The notes under the pieces are model-generated. The model worked only from the letters and a program-made list of their open reading frames with translations, was not told the DNA's origin and did not search any database. A DNA stretch of 47,618 nucleotides, taken from Chloroflexota bacterium. Its GTDB lineage: Bacteria; Chloroflexota; Dormibacteria; Dormibacterales; Dormibacteraceae. This document shows, piece by piece, positions 1 to 8,038 of the stretch. Each line of letters starts with the position of its first letter. Positions within the stretch are counted from its first letter, which is position 1. The stretch lies in assembly GCA_005880695.1 (NCBI GenBank), contig VBGR01000059.1, positions 1 to 47,618 of the forward strand. The letters run 5' to 3'. The position numbers and the translations under genes are program-made.

Positions 1-1
1 C

Positions 2-1555
2 GGAGTGCTCGGCGCGCTGGTCACCTCTTACCTGCTCGTTCCCTTCCAGGCTTGGGCGGCCCTCAAGGGCTTTTTCGAGAAGGATGAAGGGCCCTGGTAC
101 CGGACGCCCAAGACAGGCCGGGTCACCGATCCGATCAAGCACCTGCGCCGGCTCAAGTGGCTGCGCAAGTGGCTCTTCGGCAACGGTCATCAACACGGCC
201 GGCGACCGGCTCACCAGCCTGCGCACGCAGTCACCCTTCCTGGCGAGCGCCCCCGTGGGTCCCGGCTTGGCTGGGTGGTCGTCGGCGCCCTGCTGCTTAC
301 GCTTGGCGGCCTAGGCGTCGGCGCCGTCAACGCACCCATCGCTCAGGCGGCCGGCACCACGCTCTACCTGCACGATCGCGCAACAGGCGGTCACATGGAC
401 AGCACCGTTCCGGCAGTGGGGGTGCCGAAAACCTTCCCCCTGACAGCGGCGAACAACATCTTCACCTGGTCGACGCCGTCCGCCACCGTCGCAGGTCAGA
501 CGATCGTTCCGAGCGCTCAATTTCAATTCAACTACTGGACCACGGGCGCCGCCGGCGCCACGGTGAACGTCGACCTCACATTCGGCTACAGCTCGAACTC
601 GCGCTGCTTCCAGATCTCCTGGATCCAGAACAAGACGGCGATCGGCGCCGGCAACCTGACGACCCTTGCCACGACAATGGCTGGCCCCGTTGCGGCCGGG
701 GATCTTCTGGTGGGCATTTTCCGGGGCGGTACCGGCGAGACGCTCACTGTCAGCGACAGCGTCAATGGCGGCTGGACACAGGCTATCGCGAACGGAACAG
801 TCCAGATGTTCTACCGCCTGAACGCGGCCGCCGGTACACCGACAGTAACCGTGACGTCAACCAACTCGGCGCCAATGCGGATATCGGTCGACGAATTTTC
901 GGGTGTCGCCACCGCGGCTGCTCTCGACAAGACCTCACAAATCAGCACGGCGGGGGGTGCTACCACATTCACGGCGAATGCGACTGCGGCAATCGTCGCC
1001 GGCGAGCTCGTCTACGCCGGCATCGCTCTCGGGACAAACACCGAGATTGTCACCGCTGGGTCGTCGAACGGAGCGGTCGAGACGATCGGCGGCCAGCAGA
1101 CGTCCGCAACCAATGGGACTGTGGCCACCGAATATGCGGTTTCGTCGGTCGCGGGGGCCCAGAACTCGAGCGGGAGCCTAAGCGTCGCGGCGGCGGCCGC
1201 CTTCGGCGGCGACCAGGGCACCTTCAAGCCGCCCGCCGGATCGATCACTACGATCGCCACGACCAGCACGACGCTCACGCTCGGCAACAACCTGAGTACG
1301 GCCAGCTTTTCGCCTGCCGCCAGCGTCACCGTGCCGGCGGGCAGCTACTTGTGCTGGACGATGCGGGTCACCTCGATCGCAAGCGGCGGGCTGACGCTGA
1401 ATCTGGACGCCTCCACGAGCGCCAGCGCACTAATCAGCAGCCAAACGATCTTCATTCCTGAGCTGGCCCTACCTCTACTAGGGCTCGGTCTCCTGGCGCC
1501 GGCCGTGCTGCGCCGGCTACGAGGCCGCCGGAACGCGGGAGGCCGTCCGCGATGA
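2..1555 (+). CDS. Glycosyltransferase tail fused to a secreted PEP-CTERM-like surface protein (5' partial)
   Basis: The frame is open at the left edge, so the true start lies upstream. The first ~55 visible residues (GFFEKDEGPWYRTPKTGRV and a basic stretch) resemble the C-terminal tail of family 2 membrane glycosyltransferases. After a low-complexity HGRRPAHQ linker comes a hydrophobic segment (GWVVVGALLLTLGG, about residue 87 onward) and then an Ala/Thr/Gly/Ser-rich beta-type ectodomain of ~370 residues, typical of exported proteins. The C-terminus is a sorting-type tripartite tail: FIPELALPLL, a hydrophobic helix, then RRLRGRR, as in PEP-CTERM-like signals. The stop overlaps the start of the exosortase-like gene (ATGA), implying that this protein is that enzyme's substrate. 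Either the glycosyltransferase and surface protein are truly fused, or the surface protein starts internally, or a frameshift removed a stop. The tail assignment is firm; the fusion is less so. Confidence 0.65.
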   Translation, partial: GVLGALVTSYLLVPFQAWAALKGFFEKDEGPWYRTPKTGRVTDPIKHLRRLKWLRKWLFGNGHQHGRRPAHQPAHAVTLPGERPRGSRLGWVVVGALLLTLGGLGVGAVNAPIAQAAGTTLYLHDRATGGHMDSTVPAVGVPKTFPLTAANNIFTWSTPSATVAGQTIVPSAQFQFNYWTTGAAGATVNVDLTFGYSSNSRCFQISWIQNKTAIGAGNLTTLATTMAGPVAAGDLLVGIFRGGTGETLTVSDSVNGGWTQAIANGTVQMFYRLNAAAGTPTVTVTSTNSAPMRISVDEFSGVATAAALDKTSQISTAGGATTFTANATAAIVAGELVYAGIALGTNTEIVTAGSSNGAVETIGGQQTSATNGTVATEYAVSSVAGAQNSSGSLSVAAAAAFGGDQGTFKPPAGSITTIATTSTTLTLGNNLSTASFSPAASVTVPAGSYLCWTMRVTSIASGGLTLNLDASTSASALISSQTIFIPELALPLLGLGLLAPAVLRRLRGRRNAGGRPR

Positions 1556-2130
1556 CGCGCGAAGACACGCGGTTCGCCCAGCTGACGCTGCTCGCCGGCG
1601 CCGGCTTGATCCTGCTGGCCTTGCCTTTTGTGACCACATACAACGACTTCTTGACCGAAGGAGCGATTCGCCTCGGGGTCGCTGGTCCGCTTCAGGCGGT
1701 CGGGCCGGTCGAAGCCCGCATGGTGGTGACGCTCCTTCGGTTGATAGGCGTGCATGCCGGTGCCTCGGGGAGCGACCTCGTTGTCTGGGACTTCACCGGG
1801 CGACCCACGAACCTCTTCATCTCCTGGAACTGCATCGGCTGGCAGAGCCTCGTGCTCCTCGGCGTCAGCCTGTCCGTGGGCCTACGCGGCCCGCAGGGCG
1901 GCGAGACCCGCGCCCAGGTCGTGTTGACCGGGCTTCTCGGGACGGTGCTCGTCAACCTACTCAGGGTCGCCCTGGTCTGCCTTCTTGCCGCCGTTGGAGG
2001 GCGGGTGCCGGCGATCGTCTTTCATGACTACGGCGGAACGGCGCTGATCGTGCTCTGGCTGTTTGCCTTCTGGGCCTTCGCGAACCGCTTTCTTTTGCAT
2101 GGCCAAGGCGAGCCGGAGGCGGTGGCATGA
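1552..2130 (+). CDS. Exosortase/archaeosortase-family transpeptidase
   Basis: This 192-residue multi-pass membrane protein carries the three signature residues of the exosortase/archaeosortase superfamily, each at the start of a membrane helix: Cys94 in SWNCIGWQSL, Arg138 in NLLRVALV and His158 in FHDYGGTALIVLWLF. By family knowledge the enzyme cleaves C-terminal PEP-CTERM-like tails in the membrane and transfers the protein to another anchor. The start overlaps the upstream stop (ATGA), and its own stop overlaps the next start (ATGA), so it is translationally coupled to a protein with a matching C-terminal tail and to a glycosyltransferase. It is short compared with classical exosortase A (~260-300 residues plus EpsI fusions), closer to compact archaeosortase-like variants. 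Superfamily call is strong; the subfamily is not assignable by eye. Confidence 0.87.
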   Translation: MTREDTRFAQLTLLAGAGLILLALPFVTTYNDFLTEGAIRLGVAGPLQAVGPVEARMVVTLLRLIGVHAGASGSDLVVWDFTGRPTNLFISWNCIGWQSLVLLGVSLSVGLRGPQGGETRAQVVLTGLLGTVLVNLLRVALVCLLAAVGGRVPAIVFHDYGGTALIVLWLFAFWAFANRFLLHGQGEPEAVA

Positions 2131-5100
2131 GAATCGCGGTCCTCCATCTCGGCTTCTTCTACGCCGGCGGCGGCGAGCGCCTTGTCCTGGAGGAAGCGAG
2201 GGGCTTACGCCAGCTCGGCCACGAGGTCGAGTGTTTCGCGCCCGTGGTCGACGCCGACCGCTGCTACCCGGAGCTGATCGCCGAGGTGGGGGTGCACCGG
2301 CTGTTGCCCGACCTGCCGCGCTGGATCCCGGGCCGGGTAGCTTTCCTCGTCCTGCTGAGCTGCTTGCTGGCGCCGGTCTTGGCTCTCCGCTTCCGGAACT
2401 TCGACGTCATCCTGGCGGCCAACCAGCCGGCGCCCTGGATCGCCTTGGTCGCGAGCCGACTGCTGCACAAGCCGTACGTCGCCTACCTCGCACAACCGAA
2501 CCGTGTGCTCTACCCGCGACAGGTCGATTTGGATGCGCGACGGCCGGACCTCGACTACCGGCTCTTTGCGCTCTTCGCGGGCTTGGCCCGGCCCCTCGTT
2601 GATTGGGCCGATTTGAAGAGCATCCAGAGCGCGGCCAACGTGCTGGCGAACGGCAACTACATGGCGGGCGTCCTGGAGAGCATGTACGGGCGACAGATGT
2701 TGAGTTGCCCCGCCGGCGCCCACCCGGTCCCGGCGTCCGAACTCGACTATTCGAAGCGAATCTCGGGGACGCTGCGAGTCGGCCGGCTCAACATCCCTAA
2801 GCCCTATGTGCTGCTCACCAACCGGCACTATCCCCAGAAGCGCTTCGACCACGCGCTCCGCGCGCTCGCTTGCGTCCCCGACGCGACGCTTGTGTTGACG
2901 GGGGCGCCCACGGATTACACGGCTGACGTTGAAGAGCTCGCCTGCCGCCTGGGGGTGCGGGATCGGCTTCTTCTGACCGGCCTCGTCTCGGACTCGCAGC
3001 TGGCCCGCCTCTACGCGAGTGCCCAGGCATACGTCTACACCGCTCCCGAAGAGGACTACGGCATGGGCATCGTTGAGGCGATGGGGCATGGCGTGCCTGT
3101 CGTCGCCTGGCGTTCGGCGGGCCCGACAAGCACGGTCACCGACGGCAAGACCGGCTTTCTGGTCGAGCCGGGCGACTCAGATGCTTTCGCCGGCCGGCTT
3201 CGCGATCTGTTGACGGACCCCGCTCTGGCTGCCCGCCTCGGTCGGGCTGGTTGGCGCCGGGTTAACGACGGGCTCGGTTATCACTCGCACCTACGGAGAC
3301 TGGAGGAGGAGCTCGCGGCCGCCCGACTGGCTCCGCCGAACACTGCCTCCGCTTCTCGGCGCGTCCTCCGACCGACGCTTCAGGTCGCTTTCGCGGTCTT
3401 GCTGCTGGCGCTCTGGTCCCGAACGGTTCCGCTCGCGGACGTGGCGGCCCATGCACGACCCAGGCACCTCCTGCCGCTTCTGGTGATACCGCTCCTCGCC
3501 TTCAGCGGAGCCGTCCTCCGCTCGTTCCGCTGGTCGCTCCTGCTGCGGCCGATCGCCCGCGTGCGGATTCTCGACCTGGTTTGGATCAATGCGGCCGGCG
3601 GACTGCTGAACTACGTGCTGCCGATCCGCTCCGGCGATGCCGCCCGCGTCTGGTGGTTGCAGCGCCGCCACAAGGTGCCGGCCGGTGCCGGGCTGGCTAC
3701 GATCCTGGTCGACAAGACGTTTGACCTGGCCGCTGTCGTCCTGGTTCTGGTCGCGACCCGCGGTCTCTGGCAGGCGACTGCATATGCCGGCGCCCTCCTA
3801 GCGGTCGTCGTTGGCGTCGCGCTCGGCGGGGTCCGATTCGCCCGTTCTTCCTTCGCTACTCGCTTCCTGCCCGAGCGCGTGGCGGCCGGGTTGGGCGCAC
3901 AGGCCTTCTCCTTCAGGGCCGGAGCACGGTCGCTGTTGAGCCTGCCGCGAGTGGCCGCCGTCTCCTTTCTGAGCCTGCTCGCGCTCGCCCTCGACGGAGT
4001 CTCGTTCGCGCTGCTGTTCCGCGTCCTCGACCTGCCAGTTAAGCTGCCGGCCGCGATCTCCGCTTACTCGGCCCTGCTGCTCACCTATACGGTGCCGTCC
4101 GGCCCCGGCTACGTCGGAACGCTGGAGCTGGCGGGTACCGCCGTCCTGGCGACCGGGCTCGGGCTTGGCGCCGGTGCGGCGGCCGGGGCGATCGTCCTCT
4201 GGCACGCGCAAGGGGCGCTCCTCATCCTCGCCACGGGACTCGTCGGGCTGAACTTGGTCGCGCGACCTACCCGCGCCCAAGGCGAGGTGGGCCGGGTCGC
4301 CATCTTCCATTGCGGATTCACCTACTCGGGCGGCGGCGAGCGGATCGTGATCGAAGAAGTTCTCGGGCTGCGCCGGCTGGGCTATGAGGTCGAGTGCTTC
4401 GCCCCGACTGTGGATCCAGCGACGTGCTATCCGGACCTGCTGCCCGAGGTGGGGGTGCGTACTTTCCTGCCGCAGCTACCACGGTGGGTCCCGTTGCGCG
4501 ACGCCCTGCACATGGTGCTGGCAAGCGCCCTGGTCCCGGTGTATGCCTGGCGCTTCCGCCGGTTCGACGTCATCGTTGGAGCCAACCAGCCCGGGGCCTG
4601 GATCGCTTGGTGCGTGGCCCGCCTGACCGGCCGGCCCCATGTCGTCTATCTGAACCAGCCGAACCGCCTGGTTTACCCACGTGCCATCGACGTCAGAACC
4701 GGCTGGCAGACCAAGCGCGACTATCAGCTGCTCAACCTCGTGATCCAGCGCATCCGGGGCGTCGTGGCCTGGGCCGATCGCGTCTCCGTCGTGGGGGCGT
4801 CACGGCTCCTTGTGAACGGCAGCTATATCGGCGGAATCATCCGTTCCATCTACGGCCGCGACGCCGACGACTGCCCGGCGGGCTGCCATGTCGAGCCAGG
4901 CCACCCGCTACCGGCGCACCTCCGCTTCCAGGGATCATTCCGCTTGAACGGCCGGCTTCTTCGCCGTCCTTTCATCCTGCTGACGAACCGGCACTACCCG
5001 CAAAAGCGCTTCGACCTCGCCATCCGCGCAATGGCGGAGGTGGCCAAGGTGCATCCGCAGGTCCAGCTGGTCATTCCCGGCGAGGCGACCAGCCACACCG

Positions 5101-5561
5101 CGGCGCTAGCTGAGCTGGTTCGCGAGCTGGGCCTCGGGGAATCGGTATTGTTCCTCGGCGTGATCCCGGAGGACGAGCTCCAGCGGCTTTACTCCGAAGC
5201 CGCTGTTTACGTCTATCCGGCGCCCGAAGAGGACTTCGGGATGGGCGTCATCGAGGCGATGGCCCACGGCGTGCCAGTGGTCGCGTGGAGGAACGCCGGT
5301 CCGACAGTGACCGTCGCCTCCGGCGAGACCGGCTACCTGGCGCCGCTCGAGGACGTCGGAGCTTACGCGGGCGGCATTCTTCGCTACCTCGACGACCAGG
5401 CGCTGAACGAGACGGCCGGTCGCCATGGCCACGCGCGGGCACGTCGGTTTGATTGGGCCCGCCACATCCAGACGTTGGAGTCCGCCATCCTGGGCGCCGC
5501 CGGCGCTAGCGTGGTGCAGCCCGAGTCCGAGACCGCCTCGGCCGCCGAGGCCGGCGTCTAG
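2127..5561 (+). CDS. GT4 - flippase-like membrane domain - GT4 fusion protein
   Basis: One uninterrupted 1144-residue frame with three domains. Residues 1-395 are a GT-B, family 4 glycosyltransferase: GGGERLVLEE near the N-terminus, TNRHYPQKRFD at about 231 and APEEDYGMGIVEAMGHG at about 306 (the E-x7-E donor motif, E308/E316). Residues ~413-712 are a polytopic membrane domain of the AglD/YbhN/MprF-N type (lysylphosphatidylglycerol synthase TM, flippase-like), with NYVLPIRSGDAARVWWL at about 495 and PSGPGYVGTLELAG at about 657. Residues ~722-1125 are a second GT4 domain closely similar to the first, repeating GGGERIVIEE, TNRHYPQKRFD and APEEDFGMGVIEAM. The two GT domains look like an internal duplication. 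It probably adds two sugars to a lipid carrier near a membrane translocation module. Sugar and acceptor are unknown. It is coupled to the exosortase gene by ATGA. Confidence 0.9.
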   Translation: MRIAVLHLGFFYAGGGERLVLEEARGLRQLGHEVECFAPVVDADRCYPELIAEVGVHRLLPDLPRWIPGRVAFLVLLSCLLAPVLALRFRNFDVILAANQPAPWIALVASRLLHKPYVAYLAQPNRVLYPRQVDLDARRPDLDYRLFALFAGLARPLVDWADLKSIQSAANVLANGNYMAGVLESMYGRQMLSCPAGAHPVPASELDYSKRISGTLRVGRLNIPKPYVLLTNRHYPQKRFDHALRALACVPDATLVLTGAPTDYTADVEELACRLGVRDRLLLTGLVSDSQLARLYASAQAYVYTAPEEDYGMGIVEAMGHGVPVVAWRSAGPTSTVTDGKTGFLVEPGDSDAFAGRLRDLLTDPALAARLGRAGWRRVNDGLGYHSHLRRLEEELAAARLAPPNTASASRRVLRPTLQVAFAVLLLALWSRTVPLADVAAHARPRHLLPLLVIPLLAFSGAVLRSFRWSLLLRPIARVRILDLVWINAAGGLLNYVLPIRSGDAARVWWLQRRHKVPAGAGLATILVDKTFDLAAVVLVLVATRGLWQATAYAGALLAVVVGVALGGVRFARSSFATRFLPERVAAGLGAQAFSFRAGARSLLSLPRVAAVSFLSLLALALDGVSFALLFRVLDLPVKLPAAISAYSALLLTYTVPSGPGYVGTLELAGTAVLATGLGLGAGAAAGAIVLWHAQGALLILATGLVGLNLVARPTRAQGEVGRVAIFHCGFTYSGGGERIVIEEVLGLRRLGYEVECFAPTVDPATCYPDLLPEVGVRTFLPQLPRWVPLRDALHMVLASALVPVYAWRFRRFDVIVGANQPGAWIAWCVARLTGRPHVVYLNQPNRLVYPRAIDVRTGWQTKRDYQLLNLVIQRIRGVVAWADRVSVVGASRLLVNGSYIGGIIRSIYGRDADDCPAGCHVEPGHPLPAHLRFQGSFRLNGRLLRRPFILLTNRHYPQKRFDLAIRAMAEVAKVHPQVQLVIPGEATSHTAALAELVRELGLGESVLFLGVIPEDELQRLYSEAAVYVYPAPEEDFGMGVIEAMAHGVPVVAWRNAGPTVTVASGETGYLAPLEDVGAYAGGILRYLDDQALNETAGRHGHARARRFDWARHIQTLESAILGAAGASVVQPESETASAAEAGV

Positions 5562-7232
5562 ATGGCGATCTTCAAGCTGCGGCTCCTTGCCGACGAAGAG
5601 CAAGAGGAAGTCCGCCTGCGCGAAGAGCTTGACGAGGAGCCGTCCGAGGCACGTCTCGCCAAGCGGCTGGGCCCAACAGCTTGGTACTGGACACTCGCCG
5701 TGGCACTCGGGGCAGCGCTGCCTCGCCTCTACTACCTGTTCAGGGTGTCCGATCCGAGCAACCCGGGCGACGGGATGTACGGAGATGTCTATCACCACTG
5801 GCAGATCGCCTACCTGACGAAGGAGATCGGCTGGAGCCATGGCTTGCGCCTCTGGGATTTGAAAGGCCTCGAGTACTTCTGGGGCATCCTGCACCCGTGG
5901 CTGATGGCGGCGATCTTCACCGCTACCGGCTCGATCGACATTGTCCAGGACCGCCTCCTGAGCCTCGCTTTCGGGGTTCTTGCCGTGGTGCTTGTCTTCC
6001 TTCTCTGCCGTCGGCACTGGGGCACCGAAGTGGCCCTGGCGTCGGCGGCTTTTGCCGCATTAGCGCCGACCTCGATCTTCAACGATGCCTCGGGCATGGT
6101 CGAGCCGCTCGGCGTGGCCCTTTGCCTGCTCGCGGTCTGGCTCCTGCCCCGTCACGGCTTCCTCGCCGGCATCACGTGGGGACTCGCAACGATGGCACGC
6201 GCCGAAGCCTGGGTCTTCACCGTTGGGCTGGTTGTGGCTGTCCTGCTGACGCGAGAGGGTCGCCGTCAAGCGATCCCTCTCCTGGTCGGCTGGGGCGCCG
6301 TGATGCTCTTCTACATGAAGTTTCTCCTGGACCAAACCGGCGATCCGATTTACCCCGTGTACTGGAACTTCCTGGCCAATGTGCTTGGCAAATGGGAGTT
6401 CACCCAGACGCTGACTCCAGATCAGCGCGCGGTCCAGCCCTGGCTTGGCGTCATCCTGGCGATTTCGGCGGTGGCGCTCGCAATCACCCTCTGGAAGCGG
6501 CCCCGGCCTTATCTCCTGCTTACGTTCGGCTTTGGGTACTGGGTCTTTGTCGCGGGCATGCTCGGCTTCACCTCCTACCTGCGCAGCTGGGTCTGGTGGA
6601 TGCCGATCACGCGCGTTTTTGCGTTCCCTTACGACTTCGCGGCCGTGGTGCTCGCGATCGGGCTGCTCTACCTGGCGCCGCGCTACCTTGGCCGTCACGT
6701 CCGACCGGTCTCCTGGACGGTGGTCGCGGCGGCCCTGGTTGTTGTGCAGGTCGCTTGGTTGCCGATCCAGTCGCTCTACTCGGGAACTTACGGGACTTGG
6801 AAGCAGACGCAGCAGGCAGGCGCCGAGGTGGCCGCCGCGTATCACCAGCCGGGCATCGATGGTGGCGCCATCACCCTGCCCTCCGATCATCCCAACCTGA
6901 CCTATGCGATGGCACGCTTCGATGGCGTCCAGGGACGCCACCTCGTGAGCGACATGTACGACCCCTTTTATTACCTGCCGGCCGGCTACTCCTACGACCG
7001 CAACCCCGACGCCATAGGCACACAGATGGCCTGCTGGTTCGCTTCCACGGGGACCACCCTCTTCGTCGTCGACCGCCAGAAGAAGAACTACGCCCTACTG
7101 CTGGCCGACCACCCGGGTTGGTTCGGACACATCGGCGCCGTCAATGAGTACGACTGGCAGCTCTATCGGGTCCAGGCACCACGGCCCTCGGCTGCCAGCT
7201 GCAAGGAGGCGGCACGAGCAACGCGCCCCTAG
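5562..7232 (+). CDS. GT-C fold membrane glycosyltransferase (ArnT/PMT-like)
   Basis: This 556-residue protein has a charged cytosolic N-terminus (about 35 residues), ~11-12 hydrophobic segments and a C-terminal soluble portion. The first extracytoplasmic loop has GDGMYGDVYHHWQIAY, the acidic-loop position used for catalysis in GT-C enzymes such as GT39/GT83, and helix 1 ends with PRLYYLF. These features fit a dolichol/undecaprenyl-phosphate-sugar dependent glycosyltransferase acting on the outer face of the membrane. The ATG follows the previous stop with no gap (TAG then ATG), so it belongs to the same transcript. The product may be an outer-face glycan on the sorted surface protein or a lipid-linked oligosaccharide; that link is inferred from gene order. 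Exact CAZy family cannot be fixed by reading. Confidence 0.75.
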   Translation: MAIFKLRLLADEEQEEVRLREELDEEPSEARLAKRLGPTAWYWTLAVALGAALPRLYYLFRVSDPSNPGDGMYGDVYHHWQIAYLTKEIGWSHGLRLWDLKGLEYFWGILHPWLMAAIFTATGSIDIVQDRLLSLAFGVLAVVLVFLLCRRHWGTEVALASAAFAALAPTSIFNDASGMVEPLGVALCLLAVWLLPRHGFLAGITWGLATMARAEAWVFTVGLVVAVLLTREGRRQAIPLLVGWGAVMLFYMKFLLDQTGDPIYPVYWNFLANVLGKWEFTQTLTPDQRAVQPWLGVILAISAVALAITLWKRPRPYLLLTFGFGYWVFVAGMLGFTSYLRSWVWWMPITRVFAFPYDFAAVVLAIGLLYLAPRYLGRHVRPVSWTVVAAALVVVQVAWLPIQSLYSGTYGTWKQTQQAGAEVAAAYHQPGIDGGAITLPSDHPNLTYAMARFDGVQGRHLVSDMYDPFYYLPAGYSYDRNPDAIGTQMACWFASTGTTLFVVDRQKKNYALLLADHPGWFGHIGAVNEYDWQLYRVQAPRPSAASCKEAARATRP

Positions 7233-7303
7233 CCGCCGCTGCCGACTTCGATTACGAGTCCAAGCGCTGGGGAACCGCTCCGGTACTCCCCCAACCCTGG
7301 TAC

Positions 7304-8038
7304 ATGAACGGCCTGAAGCTGCACTACCTGCTGCAGGACCTTGCTGGCGTGCAGGGCTCATATCTCGACCTTGGATGCGGTGGGGGTGCCGTCGCCAAGG
7401 CGGTCAAGCGGGAGAGGCCTGACCTCGATGTCCACGGTGGAGATCTAAGTCGGGCCGTCATTGCAGCAGCGTCACATGATCCGCAGGGGGTCCGCTTCGT
7501 GGTCGCTCCAGCTGAGCGGCTCCCATATCGGGATGGGACCTTCGACGCGATATCCGTTATCGACGTGCTCGAGCACGTCGACGACCCAACCTCGATGCTG
7601 GCGGAGATCCGTCGGGTCCTCCGCCCCGGCGGCTTGCTCCATTTGGTCCTGCCGCTCGAAGGCCAGCGGGGCACGCTCTGGCGCGCCATCGGGACTGGGA
7701 CCCGCTGGCGAGCCAAGGTTCAATATGCAGGCCACATTCAGGTTTTCGACGAGCAGCGCTATCGACATCTTGCAGATGCCGCCGGCTTATCTGTCGTCCG
7801 TGTGCGCTGGAGCTACCACCTTCTCTTTCAACTGGTCGACATCCTCTTTTTCCTGCTGATCTCGATCCGGGGACCGCTCAAGACCTCATTTGAGGACGCG
7901 GCTGCAGAACGGCAGGGAGTGGCTGGACCTCCCCTTCGGGCGCTCAAAGGAGCGATTGCGGCTGTCGGCTGGTATGAAGCCCGCCTGATGAGCTGGAAGC
8001 GCGGTGGCTGCGGCCACTTCACCAGCCAGCGCGGGTGA
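7304..8038 (+). CDS. Class I SAM-dependent methyltransferase
   Basis: The protein has a Methyltransf_11-type core: motif I YLDLGCGGGAVAKAV near the N-terminus, an acidic residue after the second strand (HGGDLS), a FDAISVIDVLEHVDDP motif and LRPGGLLHLVLP. A hydrophobic segment near the C-terminus (LVDILFFLLISI) suggests membrane association. It probably methylates a sugar or lipid-linked glycan, judging from its place inside the glycosyltransferase cluster. The start is uncertain. The reading frame is open back to 7148 and encodes a plausible N-terminus (DFDYESKRWGTAPVLPQPWY) before the ATG at 7304. A GGAGG sequence lies at 7205-7209, but only ACG (7214) or CTG (7199) are available there. The stop overlaps the next gene by GTGA. 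Confidence 0.85.
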   Translation: MNGLKLHYLLQDLAGVQGSYLDLGCGGGAVAKAVKRERPDLDVHGGDLSRAVIAAASHDPQGVRFVVAPAERLPYRDGTFDAISVIDVLEHVDDPTSMLAEIRRVLRPGGLLHLVLPLEGQRGTLWRAIGTGTRWRAKVQYAGHIQVFDEQRYRHLADAAGLSVVRVRWSYHLLFQLVDILFFLLISIRGPLKTSFEDAAAERQGVAGPPLRALKGAIAAVGWYEARLMSWKRGGCGHFTSQRG

